Origin: Luteitalea pratensis
GTDB taxonomy: Bacteria > Acidobacteriota > Vicinamibacteria > Vicinamibacterales > Vicinamibacteraceae
NCBI RefSeq assembly: GCF_001618865.1
Contig: NZ_CP015136.1
Span: forward strand, 2,143,001-2,207,000
Reading direction: 5' to 3'
DNA length: 64,000 bases
Positions 54,804-63,203 of the stretch are shown piece by piece. A program made the translations under genes and the position numbers. The stretch's first letter is position 1; the number at the start of each line of letters is the position of its first letter. Below the pieces are notes generated by a model, which was not told the origin of the DNA, ran no database searches, and saw nothing but the letters and a program-made list of their open reading frames with translations.

Positions 54804-56245
54804 GCCCGACCGACAGCGCCACGGCGAGACGGCGCGTCGCCATCGTCGGCGGCGGCATCGCGGGTTTGTCCGTCGCGCACGCGCTCCTCGCGCAAGGGGC
54901 GGGCGCGCAAGGAATCGCCGTCTCCGTGCTGGAACGCGCGCCGCGTCCCGGAGGCCACATCCGGACGGAAAACGTCGACGGGTTCCTGTGCGAGTGGGGG
55001 CCCAACGGCTTCCTCGACAACGCACCGGCGACGCTGGCACTCGCCAGGGATCTGGGGCTCGACGCGCAGTTGCAGCCGAGCGACGACAGGTCCCGCACGC
55101 GGTTCATCTTCCGCGGTGGCCGAGTCCTTCCCGTGCCAGGCGGCCCCGTGGGCCTCGTCGGCAGCCGCCTGCTGTCGTGGCCGGCCAAGCTTCGCCTGGC
55201 GATGGAGCCCTTCGCGCGACCGCGGCCAGGCGGAGACGAGACCATCCACGCGTTCGCCTCGCGCCGCATCGGCGTCGAGGCCGCCGACGTGTTGGTGGAT
55301 TCCATGGTGTCGGGGATCTTTGGCGGCGACGCCCGTGAGCTCTCGTTGCGCGCCTGCTTTCCGAAGATGTGGACGCTGGAGACAGAACACGGCGGCCTGG
55401 TCCGCGCGATGATCGCCCGCCGACGGCAGCAGCCTCGCCGTCGCGGCGAGGCCATGGGGACACCACTCGGGCGACTGACATCCTTTCGCGGTGGCGCAGA
55501 GGATCTCGTCCGCGGACTCACGACACGCCTCGGTGACGTCGTGCGCACTGGCGTCGAGGTCTGCCAGATGACCGGGGGCCTTGGCCGGTACCAGCTGAAT
55601 ATCGATGGACAGGCGCCAGTCGAGGCCGACGCCGTCGTGCTCGCGAGCGGCGCGGCGACGACTGCAACGATGGTGCGTGCGCTCGACACCCCACTGGCAG
55701 ACACGCTCGAGGCGATGCCGACCGCCTCCATGGTGGTCGTGTGCCTCGGGTACGCAACGTGCGCCGTCGGACATCCGTTGAACGGCTTCGGCTACCTGAT
55801 TCCCCGAAACGAAGGTATGCGTACGCTCGGCGTCCTGTGGGACTCGTCGGTCTATCCGGGCCGCGCCCCTGAGGGCCACGTGCTGATGCGCGTGATGCTG
55901 GGTGGGGCGACCGACCCGGACGCCGTGGATCTGGACGATGCGACGGTGCTCGATGTGGTCCGAAGGGAGTTGAGGGTCGCGATGGGCGTCGATGCGACGC
56001 CACACATCGTTCGGATCGTCCGCCATCGCACGGGCATTCCGCAGTACACCGTCGGGCACCTCGATCGCCTCGCGCGTGCCGAAGCCCGACTTGCCAGATG
56101 GCCAGGCCTGGTACTGGCGGGCAACGCCTATCGCGGTGTGTCGATCAACGCGTGCATCGCCGATGCGCAGACCGTCGCGACCCGCGTCCTCAGCCACTGC
56201 GCCGCCGTGCGCACCGAGCACCGACCGACTCGACTCGGCGTGTAG
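54800..56245 (+). CDS. hemY: Protoporphyrinogen oxidase (FAD-dependent, HemY type)
   Basis: A 481-aa flavoprotein. The N-terminal FAD-binding motif is VAIVGGGIAGLSVAHALL, followed by the PPO signature PRPGGHIRTENVDGFLCEWG, the middle domain (LVDSMVSGIFGGDARELSLR) and the C-terminal FAD contact WPGLVLAGNAYRGVSINACI. It oxidises protoporphyrinogen IX to protoporphyrin IX, the step between HemN and HemH. No HemQ-type gene is in the window, so the classical protoporphyrin route fits. The stop codon TAG reads GTAG and is followed by GCGTCGG, a partial palindrome. Confidence 0.93.
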   Translation: MSPTDSATARRRVAIVGGGIAGLSVAHALLAQGAGAQGIAVSVLERAPRPGGHIRTENVDGFLCEWGPNGFLDNAPATLALARDLGLDAQLQPSDDRSRTRFIFRGGRVLPVPGGPVGLVGSRLLSWPAKLRLAMEPFARPRPGGDETIHAFASRRIGVEAADVLVDSMVSGIFGGDARELSLRACFPKMWTLETEHGGLVRAMIARRRQQPRRRGEAMGTPLGRLTSFRGGAEDLVRGLTTRLGDVVRTGVEVCQMTGGLGRYQLNIDGQAPVEADAVVLASGAATTATMVRALDTPLADTLEAMPTASMVVVCLGYATCAVGHPLNGFGYLIPRNEGMRTLGVLWDSSVYPGRAPEGHVLMRVMLGGATDPDAVDLDDATVLDVVRRELRVAMGVDATPHIVRIVRHRTGIPQYTVGHLDRLARAEARLARWPGLVLAGNAYRGVSINACIADAQTVATRVLSHCAAVRTEHRPTRLGV

Positions 56246-56262
56246 GCGTCGGGTGGAAAGGG

Positions 56263-56384
56263 ACGGCGACCGGGAGTCGGGAGTCGGGAGTCGGTCACCA
56301 CCACGATGTAGGCGTCGAGCTTGCTCGACGCTCAGCGCCTGCCTCGCCGTAGCGGCCTGCCGCGGAGGCGGGTTCTGCGTTCGT
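56263..56384. repeat. Short 7-nt array and GTAG palindrome
   Basis: GGGAGTC words (56271-56293), then GTAG with stem GCGTCGAGC-TT-GCTCGACGC (56308-56331), the same palindrome as at 3517, 61600 and 62638. A CGCCTGCCTCGCCGTAGCG stretch follows that recurs inverted at 61492-61525. Confidence 0.85.
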
Positions 56385-57560
56385 CTACAGCGTCCCGTCG
56401 GGCAGCCGCCCCGCGCTCATCGCCTCGAGCTGCACGTCCGTGAACGGCGCGTCGAACAACGACGCGTCGTCGTGCAACGCACGGAACAGGTGCGCGATGT
56501 AGTGCAGCCGTGCGGCGAGTCCGCTCCAGTCCGCGGCGCCGCAATCCAGGGCGCAGGGCTGATTGCAGCCGAAGCGGTGCAGCACAGCGAGGAGTTCGTC
56601 GCCCGCCGGTCCGGACAGGCTGGGAGCACCGGGCAACTCGAGGTTGTGTCCGAGCCACGCGACGCGATCACCCGGCAGGCGCAGCGTCATCAGGGCGGAC
56701 GTGATCACTTCTCGCACCAGTGCCCGTGCCGCGCGGGCCAGTGGCCACGCGGCGCTTCCGAGCAGCCATGCGAGGGGCGTGCGCGCGACCGCAGGCCATC
56801 GACTCGCCCCGGGACTGAGCGCCTCGAGGATCCGTAGTCCCGATTCACGGAGCTCGAACATCGGCGCGTCCAGGGCTTCGAGGATTTCCGGCTGCAACCG
56901 TGTCTGCTCGTGCCAGCCGATTTCCAGGTTGGCCAGGTACAGCGCCTGCGCCCGTACCGCCGGGGCGTCCTCACGCATCGCCACGGCGTAGCGGTTGAAC
57001 GCCCGCCGCAGGAGCCGCTGCCCGTCCGGCGGGTCCCCGTCGCGCAGCCCACCGATGAAGGCTTCGAGGGCGCCGCCCGAGTCCGCTGTCGTGCCGATGC
57101 CAGCCGCGAGGAAGCGCGCGAACTCGCGACCGATCTCTTCGAACACCTTGCGGTTGCCGCGCGCCACCGCATCGCTGGCGTGCTCGAACGGATCGAGTGG
57201 TCCCTGGATGGCGCGCACGACGCGGCCGAGCCGGGTGTCGGCGTCGTACAGGCCGCGTGCCAGCAGGACGCGCCAGAGCGAGTGAATGGGATGCAGCCAC
57301 CGCGCCGGCAGGCGCAACCGGCCGCGCAAGGTCTCGAGCAGGTCTTCGCCACGAATCGTCTGGCCTGCCTGCCGCGACGCCCACGTCGCGAAGACGCACC
57401 AGTTCGTACCACCGCCGGTACGGGCCGCGAAAGCCGAGGCGAGCGCGTGATAGGCCTGGGTGATGTGCAGGTTGCGCAGCGGCGCCCGGTCGATGGCGCG
57501 GATCCGGTCGATGGTCTCGACCGAGGGCAGGGTCGCACCTGCGGTCGGGATGGCCGTCAT
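56385..57560 (-). CDS. Hypothetical protein, no family recognised
   Basis: A 391-aa protein, soluble by appearance, with no signal peptide. Notable features: [40 protein letters not shown] near the N-terminus, a mostly helical middle, an Ala/Leu-rich stretch (residues about 260-285) and a C-terminal CNQPCALDC cluster. Two Trp/Cys-rich conserved-looking segments suggest a real enzyme or ligand-binding fold. ATG 57560 is the only sensible start. It is divergent from the isomerase at 57651. I would not guess a role. Confidence 0.72.
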   Translation of the reverse strand: MTAIPTAGATLPSVETIDRIRAIDRAPLRNLHITQAYHALASAFAARTGGGTNWCVFATWASRQAGQTIRGEDLLETLRGRLRLPARWLHPIHSLWRVLLARGLYDADTRLGRVVRAIQGPLDPFEHASDAVARGNRKVFEEIGREFARFLAAGIGTTADSGGALEAFIGGLRDGDPPDGQRLLRRAFNRYAVAMREDAPAVRAQALYLANLEIGWHEQTRLQPEILEALDAPMFELRESGLRILEALSPGASRWPAVARTPLAWLLGSAAWPLARAARALVREVITSALMTLRLPGDRVAWLGHNLELPGAPSLSGPAGDELLAVLHRFGCNQPCALDCGAADWSGLAARLHYIAHLFRALHDDASLFDAPFTDVQLEAMSAGRLPDGTL

Positions 57561-57639
57561 ATCGGATGAAAACGCCGCACCGTCGGCGGCCGCACACCAG
57601 GGGCGAAGTTTGCAGTTCCCAAGTCGTCACCACTCGGCC

Positions 57640-57645
57640 TAGATT
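57640..57645 (+). promoter_or_regulatory. -10 box (TAGATT) for the exported isomerase, leaderless type
   Basis: TAGATT ends 5 nt before ATG 57651. Confidence 0.45.
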
Positions 57646-57650
57646 GCCGC

Positions 57651-58577
57651 ATGCATCGTCGCGACTTCCTCTCCCACGCCGCCGCCCTCGGGGCGGTCTC
57701 GCTGCCGTCGCTCACGTCTGCCCAGGCGCCGGCGGCACCCGCTTTACCGGCACGGCGCGCGGAGCCCAATCCGTCCCCGTCTGGACAGCCGCTCTCCGTG
57801 CGGGTCGGGATGACCGACTGGAACCTTGGCAAACGTGGCGACATCACGAAGATTGCCTTGGCGCGGGAACTGGGGCTCGACGGCATCCAGGTGAGCCTGA
57901 CGTTTCCCACCGACGGCAGCCCGCACCTGCGGCAGCCGGAGACACAAGTGGCGTTCAAGCGCGCCGCGCTCGAGAACGGCGTGCAGATCTGCTCGCTCGC
58001 CATCGGCAATCCGGGCAAGTCGCGGCTGCCGTTCCACACCAACCCGGCCTCCGCCATCCTGCTGGTCGAGGCCGTGGAGGTGGCGCGGAGCATCGGCACC
58101 ACCAACATCCTCCTGCCCATCCTCGGCGACAGCCACATCGACATGACCAGCCAGGCGCAGGTCGACACTTTCGTTGCGATGATGAAGGAGGTCGCGCGCT
58201 ACGCCGAGAAGGCAGGCGTTGTCGTCGGCCTCGAGGACTGGATTTCGGCCGCAGACAACCTGCGGCTGCTCGATGCGATCGGATCGGACGCTGTCGGGGT
58301 CTACTACGACGCGCGCAACATCAAGGCGAAGGTGCACGACCCGTACGGTGAGCCGGCGATGCTCGGCGCACGCATCCACCAGGTCCACATCAAGAACGGA
58401 CCGCAGCTGATGCGTGACGCGGAGCAGCTCGACTGGCCACGCCTGGCTCGCGAGTACGAGGCCATCGGTTACCGTGGCTGGTACGTGCTCGAGACCGGCT
58501 CGCCGAGCGGCGATTTCGTCGCCGACACGAAGGCCAACATCGAGTACGTGCGCCGCACGTTTCGCATGCCGACGTAG
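57651..58577 (+). CDS. Tat-exported xylose-isomerase-like TIM-barrel protein
   Basis: A 308-aa protein. Leader MHRRDFLSHAAALGAVSLP has the twin arginine. TIM-barrel: VGMTDWNLGKRGDITKIALA, LGLDGIQVSL, ICSLAIGNPGKS, NILLPILGDSHID, VVVGLEDWISAADNL, VGVYYDARNIKAK, IHQVHIKNGPQL and YVLETGSPSGD, including the Glu/Asp/His/Glu metal ligands. It is the third exported member of this family in the window. The substrate is unknown, probably an oxidised sugar or glycoside. Confidence 0.87.
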   Translation: MHRRDFLSHAAALGAVSLPSLTSAQAPAAPALPARRAEPNPSPSGQPLSVRVGMTDWNLGKRGDITKIALARELGLDGIQVSLTFPTDGSPHLRQPETQVAFKRAALENGVQICSLAIGNPGKSRLPFHTNPASAILLVEAVEVARSIGTTNILLPILGDSHIDMTSQAQVDTFVAMMKEVARYAEKAGVVVGLEDWISAADNLRLLDAIGSDAVGVYYDARNIKAKVHDPYGEPAMLGARIHQVHIKNGPQLMRDAEQLDWPRLAREYEAIGYRGWYVLETGSPSGDFVADTKANIEYVRRTFRMPT

Positions 58578-58720
58578 TTCTCAGGTCTTGGGAGGAGAGA
58601 GGACGGAGGAGAGAGGACGGAGGACGGAGGTAGGGGCGAGGTCAGAGGGCGGCGGAAGGACGAGCTGGTACGAACCGCGGACAGCTTCGAAGGCCGAAGG
58701 CCGAACGCCCAAGGCCGGGA
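58578..58720. repeat. Purine-rich degenerate repeats
   Basis: A unit near GGAGGAGAGAGGACG is repeated (58591-58640), followed by GAAGGCCGAAGGCCGAACGC words (58689-58712) before the phosphoesterase start. Confidence 0.75.
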
Positions 58721-58727
58721 ATAGCCG

Positions 58728-59966
58728 ATGGCGTTGAGACAGGCGACACGCGACGAGCAGACGGTGCGGCAGGTGCTCGAAGGCACCGTCGAGGCCCTCG
58801 AACAGGACGACTCGGTCAGCCGCGCTCTCGCGTGCGAGGCCGTGGAGGTGCATGCCGATGGCTGGTCCGGCTGTCGCGATCGCCTGATCGAGGACCTCCT
58901 GCAGGCCGAGGACTGGCTCGATCGCGAGACCGCGCTCGCGCAACTACCGGGCGCGCCGGTGGACCAGGACGACGATCTCGACTTCATGCCGAGCCACCCG
59001 ACGGTCGCGCTCGTGCAGAGTGCGATGGAGGAGCGGCTCGACCTGGTCTCCGCGGATGCGTTCGACATCCGCGACGTCCGCTGGCTCTCGACGCTGTACC
59101 ACCGCCTGCGGGCTCGCGTGCGCGGGAAGGCGCCCTTTCCCGAGCATGCCCGCCTCGAAGACTTCCGCTTCGAACTCGCCGATCGTGCGTCGGTGGCGCT
59201 CGTCTCCGACTGGGGTACCGGCGGGCGCCACGCCGCGGCCGTCGCGCGCCAGATTGCGCGGCGCGATCCCGATCACGTCATCCATCTTGGTGACGTCTAC
59301 TACTCGGGCACGCCCCGCGAGGTCCACCTGCACTTCCTCGACATGTGGCGGGCGCATGGGCCGTCCCGCGCGCGGTACTGGGCCCTCAATGCCAATCACG
59401 ACATGTATTGCGGCGGTTACGGGTACTTCGGCCATCTGCTCCCGGCGATCGGGCAGCCGGCAAGCTATTTCAGCCTCGGCAACGCCGCGTGGCGGCTGAT
59501 CGGCCTCGACACAGGCTACGTGAACGGCTCGTTCACGACGCCCCAGATGACGTGGCTGGAGGCGCAGTTCGCCGGCCGGGCGCGGCCCATCCTGTTGACC
59601 CACCACCACCTGCTCTCGGCCTTTCGCAAGCGTGGCAGCGCGCTCGAGCAATGGCTGGAACCCCACCTGGCCGCAGGGCGGTTCCATGGCTGGTTCTGGG
59701 GGCACGAACACCACCTGGTCGAATATGCGGACCATCGCGGCGTCAGATGCCGGTGCATCGGTCACGGCGCGCTGCCGTACGTGCCCCCCGACCTGCTGAC
59801 GCGACGACACCCCGTCGACATCGTGCGCATCGAGACACGGAGGTCGCCCACCGACCTCGCGCGCGGCATGCACGGCTTTGCCCTGCTCACGTTCGATGGC
59901 CCGGTGCTCCACATCGAGTACGTCGACGAGGAGGGAGGCACGGCGTGGGCAGAGAGATGGGATTAG
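58728..59966 (+). CDS. Calcineurin-like metallophosphoesterase
   Basis: A 412-aa protein. An N-terminal region of about 145 residues, acidic and helical, has no recognised domain. The calcineurin-like domain carries the dimetal motifs: VSDWGTGG, HLGDVYYSG, NANHDMYCGG, LTHHHLLS and WGHEHHLVEY. It hydrolyses phosphoesters; the substrate is unknown. There is no signal peptide, so it is probably cytoplasmic. It is a single-gene unit flanked by repeats. Confidence 0.85.
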   Translation: MALRQATRDEQTVRQVLEGTVEALEQDDSVSRALACEAVEVHADGWSGCRDRLIEDLLQAEDWLDRETALAQLPGAPVDQDDDLDFMPSHPTVALVQSAMEERLDLVSADAFDIRDVRWLSTLYHRLRARVRGKAPFPEHARLEDFRFELADRASVALVSDWGTGGRHAAAVARQIARRDPDHVIHLGDVYYSGTPREVHLHFLDMWRAHGPSRARYWALNANHDMYCGGYGYFGHLLPAIGQPASYFSLGNAAWRLIGLDTGYVNGSFTTPQMTWLEAQFAGRARPILLTHHHLLSAFRKRGSALEQWLEPHLAAGRFHGWFWGHEHHLVEYADHRGVRCRCIGHGALPYVPPDLLTRRHPVDIVRIETRRSPTDLARGMHGFALLTFDGPVLHIEYVDEEGGTAWAERWD

Positions 59967-59974
59967 AGAGAGGT

Positions 59975-60130
59975 CTTGTAATGCCGCGATGCCGCGATGC
60001 CGGAATGTCGAGACCTCGGAGGACGACATCCAAGGTGCCAACAACACATGGGTCTGTCTCGACTTGGCGATGGTATGCCGAAGGCTCTGTGCCCTCGACA
60101 TTGCGGCATTCGCGGCATTCCCGGCATCCG
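59975..60130. repeat. Degenerate 8- to 9-nt word region between convergent genes
   Basis: GATGCCGC words (59980-60010) and TGCGGCATTCGCGGCATTCC-type words near 60103-60130 are roughly inverted to one another (GCCGGAATGTCGAGA against CTCGACATTGCGGC), so the whole stretch may fold back. Confidence 0.65.
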
Positions 60131-60136
60131 TGGTTT

Positions 60137-61432
60137 CTATGAGCCGACCGCCCATGCGGGCGGGTTCTGCAGGCGATACAGCATCTCGCCGGCCTTGCGG
60201 ACCAGCAGCACGCCCTCATCCTCGCGGTTCGCGAAGGACTCCACATCGACGGTCGCCGGGTCGCGGTACCCGAGATTGATCTGGTGGCAGATGTGCTCGG
60301 GGATCTGGCTGGCGACGGTGACCTTGATGCGGCACTGTTCGGCGCCGTTCTCGTAGGTGCCGATGCCACGCACGTGCGTCGAGTGCGCGATCACGCCCCA
60401 CGGCATCTGCCCGAAGCGATCCCACTGGCTGCGGAAGTAGTCGCGGCAGTGATAGCCGATCTCGAGCAGCAGGCGGCCGTGCGTCACCGATACCTGGGAG
60501 ATGTGCGGCGCGTAGATGATCAACTCGCCGCCGTCGGCGACGACCGGCTCGAGCTTGTACATGCCTTTGCCGCCGGTCCAGAGGTCCTCGTACATCTTCG
60601 GCACGCACGACAACACCGTGTGATACGCGCGCTCCTTGTAGACGATGTGCGTGCGCCGCGAGACTTCGCTGGCCTCGGTCCACGCCGCCTCGGGCGTGCC
60701 GCCGACGATGGCGGCGAGCGAACCGTCGGGACGGACCACCATGCAGAAACACGTCTTGGGCACCGTCACCAGCGCGCCTGCGGCATCCACGATCTTGCGC
60801 ACGGGCGTCCACTTGCTGCCGATGATCATCGGGTTGGTGACGACCGCCCCGAGCCAGTGGAAGAAGTTGAGGATCTCTGGGCCGCCGACGCCCGGGAACA
60901 GGTACTTGTTCCCGCCCGAGAACCCGACCACCTCGTGAGGAAACACGGGGCCGATGATGACGATGCGATCGTACTGAAGGACACGGCGGTTGATCTCGAC
61001 CGGCACGTCGATCGAAAAAGCGCCGTCGGTGAGTTCGTGGATGCGTTCGGCCGAGAGCACGCCGACAGGCTGCAGGGCGGCGGGGTTGTCCCACTCGTGG
61101 TTGTAGAACGCCACCTCGCGGTACCGCGTCTGCCGTTCCGCCATCGTCATGTCGAGGCGACGGCAGATCGCCTCCTCCGACATCGGCTGATGCGTGCCGA
61201 GCGCGATCATCACATCCAGCGAAGAGACGACGCCGGACAACTGCTCGTGGAGGAGCCGGAACACGAGCCCGACAGGGGCGGTCCGCGTGCCATCGGGGAC
61301 GATGGCGAGCACGCGCTTGCCGCGCAGGCCGTCGGCGGCGCAGGTCTTCGCCAGGACGTCGGCCACGGCGTCAGGCGAAACGGACGTGTCAGGGCCGGCG
61401 ATGGCGGACGAACCTTGCGAAGCGTCGGTCAC
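60137..61432 (-). CDS. LarA/DUF2088-family protein (lactate-racemase-like)
   Basis: A 431-aa protein, the length of LarA. N-terminal Rossmann-like domain: LAIVPDGTRTAPVG and VMIALGTHQPMSEEA. The conserved FPHEVVGFSGGNKYLFPGVG holds the His and Lys used by LarA for its nickel-pincer cofactor. LarA homologues racemise or epimerise 2-hydroxy acids, including sugar acids. No larB, larC or larE cofactor genes lie nearby. GTG 61432 is chosen; the 180-codon upstream extension is translated repeat DNA. TATGAT lies 9 nt upstream. Confidence 0.87.
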   Translation of the reverse strand: MTDASQGSSAIAGPDTSVSPDAVADVLAKTCAADGLRGKRVLAIVPDGTRTAPVGLVFRLLHEQLSGVVSSLDVMIALGTHQPMSEEAICRRLDMTMAERQTRYREVAFYNHEWDNPAALQPVGVLSAERIHELTDGAFSIDVPVEINRRVLQYDRIVIIGPVFPHEVVGFSGGNKYLFPGVGGPEILNFFHWLGAVVTNPMIIGSKWTPVRKIVDAAGALVTVPKTCFCMVVRPDGSLAAIVGGTPEAAWTEASEVSRRTHIVYKERAYHTVLSCVPKMYEDLWTGGKGMYKLEPVVADGGELIIYAPHISQVSVTHGRLLLEIGYHCRDYFRSQWDRFGQMPWGVIAHSTHVRGIGTYENGAEQCRIKVTVASQIPEHICHQINLGYRDPATVDVESFANREDEGVLLVRKAGEMLYRLQNPPAWAVGS

Positions 61433-61441
61433 GGTAGGGCG

Positions 61442-61447
61442 ATCATA
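61442..61447 (-). promoter_or_regulatory. -10 box (TATGAT) for the LarA-like gene, near-leaderless
   Basis: TATGAT on the minus strand ends 9 nt before GTG 61432. Confidence 0.45.
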
Positions 61448-61832
61448 GCGAATAGTGACGAACTCTGAACGTCGAACGTCGAACCCGCCTTCGCGACACG
61501 TCGCTACGGCGAGGCAGGCGCCGGACGCTGAGGGACGCCGCCTATAGCCAATGCCGAATCCGCCTTCGCGACACGTCGCTACCGCGCGGCAGGCGCTGAG
61601 CGTCGAGCAAGCTCGACGCCTACACCACTGGTGTCGACCGCCGAATCCCGAATCCCCAGGCCCGAGGCCCGGATCGTCAGGCCTGAGGCCTGAGACCTGA
61701 GACCTGAGACCTGAGACCTGAGACCTGAGACCTGAGACTTGAGACTTGAGACTTGAGACCTGAGACTTGAGACTGAGCCTGACCGTAGGCCGCAGGCCGC
61801 AGGCTGCAGGCTGTAGGCTGGAGGCGGCAGGC
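61448..61832. repeat. About 385-bp gene-free region: palindromes and long 7-nt array
   Basis: CGCCTTCGCGACACGTCGCT occurs at 61491-61510 and 61561-61580 with similar flanks. 61600-61623 is the GTAG palindrome on the minus strand (GCGTCGAGC-AA-GCTCGACGC-CTAC). 61642-61675 holds CCGAATC and CCGAGGC words. 61680-61772 holds about twelve CTGAGAC/CTGAGGC words, and 61783-61832 about seven CAGGCTG/CAGGCCG words. No gene is seen. Confidence 0.92.
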
Positions 61833-62984
61833 CTACCCGAATTCCGGGCCGATGATTGCGAAGAGGCGGGTGAGATCAGCGGGTGGGCGCCATTGGCCGC
61901 GATACATGCGCGTGAAGGGACGCTGCGCCTGGAAGCCGAGCGCCTCGACCGCCTGTCGCCACTCCGCACGATCGTCCGCAACGTCGACCATCACCGCATC
62001 TTGGCCGTGTGTCGAAAGCACCGCGCGGACCAGTCCGGCGGCGACGTTTGCCGTCGGCGCGATCACCGGCCCGAGGTGGATCGCGGCGTAGCCCGGTCGC
62101 CCAAGGACGGCGCCTTCGATGCCGCCGGCGCCGTCGTAGACCCACGCCAGTTCCGGGGCACCGCCGTGTAGCCAGGCGAGCATGGCGCCGCGGTCGAGCC
62201 CGCTGGCCTGGCCATCAAGGAGCGCGATGGCGTCGTGGTCCGCAGATGTGGCTCTTCGAACGCGCGACAGCGGATTGCGTTCGGACGCGCGAACGGGTTT
62301 CACAGGCGCCGGTTCTCTCCGCATTCGGGTCAACGTCGTGTCGGCGCGAAAGCCGAGCGCTTCGTAGAGCGGCCGACCGAGTGGCGTGGCGTCGAGCCCG
62401 ACCGTCGTGACGTCGGCGACGTGCGCCAGACCGCGCCGCAACAGCGCGGTGCCGATGCCGCTGCCGCGATGAGCCGGGTCGACGAGCACCATCGCGATCC
62501 ACGCCATCGAGGCGGGTACCGGGTGCCGGGTTCCGGGTTCGAGATGACGCAGTCCGAGGTTCTGGTCATCAGCCCCCGGGATCGGGTGCGGGGTGACGGT
62601 CGCCGGGTCCTGGATAGCGGGAACCGGGTGCGAGAACCGTCGAGCAAGCTCGACGGCTACGTCGTCGTCATTTCGGTCGAGGCGTTCGTCGCTCTGGCGG
62701 CGGCCGAGGCGAGCGTCGCCGTCCCGGTCGTGGCGGGCGTCGCTGTCCCGGCCGGTCATCGTCTCCGTCTCGCGATGCGCGGCGGCATACCGCACCGTCG
62801 CGACCGAGCCGATCACGACCCCGGCCTCGTCGGTGGCCACCGTTGCGCCGTCCGGCGTGAGCCTGAGAAACTGCTCCCAGTCTCTCGCCAGCTGGTTCCA
62901 GTGACTCAGCCGGCAGAGGCGCAGACCCGCGTCGACGTCGTCTCGGGTCATGCCGCGGAGAATCACCGATCGCGATGCGTTCAC
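61833..62984 (-). CDS. Tandem GNAT N-acetyltransferase with a repeat-encoded insert
   Basis: A 383-aa protein. The N-terminal GNAT domain is split: VATDEAGVVIGSVATVRYA, then about 90 low-complexity residues (TGRDSDARHDRDGDAR and onward), then the rest of the domain MAWIAMVLVDPAHRGSGIGT with the acetyl-CoA loop and ALLRRGLAHVADVTTVGLDA. The insert is encoded by 62511-62785, which contains 7-nt words and a GTAG palindrome. A second GNAT-like domain (AIALLDGQASGLDRGAMLA) ends the protein. The insert sits between two core strands and may abolish or tolerate activity. GTG 62984 has TAGCCT 6 nt upstream. Confidence 0.83.
   Translation of the reverse strand: MNASRSVILRGMTRDDVDAGLRLCRLSHWNQLARDWEQFLRLTPDGATVATDEAGVVIGSVATVRYAAAHRETETMTGRDSDARHDRDGDARLGRRQSDERLDRNDDDVAVELARRFSHPVPAIQDPATVTPHPIPGADDQNLGLRHLEPGTRHPVPASMAWIAMVLVDPAHRGSGIGTALLRRGLAHVADVTTVGLDATPLGRPLYEALGFRADTTLTRMRREPAPVKPVRASERNPLSRVRRATSADHDAIALLDGQASGLDRGAMLAWLHGGAPELAWVYDGAGGIEGAVLGRPGYAAIHLGPVIAPTANVAAGLVRAVLSTHGQDAVMVDVADDRAEWRQAVEALGFQAQRPFTRMYRGQWRPPADLTRLFAIIGPEFG
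62511..62785. repeat. Repeat block inside the GNAT gene
   Basis: 7-nt words of the GGGTACC/GGGTGCC/GGGTTCC type (62513-62540), further degenerate words, the minus-strand GTAG palindrome CCGTCGAGC-AA-GCTCGACGG-CTAC (62638-62661) and GTCGTCGTC/GGCGGCCGAG-rich sequence. The block keeps the reading frame (92 codons or so). Confidence 0.82.
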
Positions 62985-62990
62985 GCAGAC

Positions 62991-62996
62991 AGGCTA
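62991..62996 (-). promoter_or_regulatory. -10 box (TAGCCT) for the GNAT gene, leaderless type
   Basis: TAGCCT on the minus strand ends 6 nt before GTG 62984. It directly abuts a GTAG palindrome (62997-63020), so repeat DNA forms the rest of this promoter. Confidence 0.4.
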
Positions 62997-63020
62997 CCGC
63001 CGGGCAGGTCCGGCGGCTAC
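62997..63020 (-). repeat. GTAG palindrome upstream of the GNAT gene
   Basis: On the minus strand: GTAG, then CCGCCGGAC and a CCGGCGG arm, imperfect in the loop. Confidence 0.7.
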
Positions 63021-63190
63021 ACCCTCGAGCGCGTAGCGTCCGAGCGCCTCCGGTTCCGACCCGGACATCGGCGTCACCCCCCATCGAGCGCACGCGCTCG
63101 GCGATGACCGGCATCGCCACGCGATGGGGAACTCATGCAGGAGCGTTCGGCGTTCGACGTCCAGCGTTCGTCTCCGGTTTGCCCGGCGGA

Positions 63191-63196
63191 TAGAAT
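63191..63196 (+). promoter_or_regulatory. -10 box (TAGAAT) for the epimerase gene, leaderless type
   Basis: TAGAAT ends 7 nt before ATG 63204. The same TAGAATGCCCC string precedes the NTF2-like gene at 26361. Confidence 0.55.
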
Positions 63197-63203
63197 GCCC
63201 CCG

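Noticed and set aside
61433-61981. 180-codon N-terminal extension of the LarA-like protein
   Set aside because: It is translated palindrome and 7-nt array DNA (QVSSLKSQVSG repeats); the LarA length and TATGAT box support GTG 61432.
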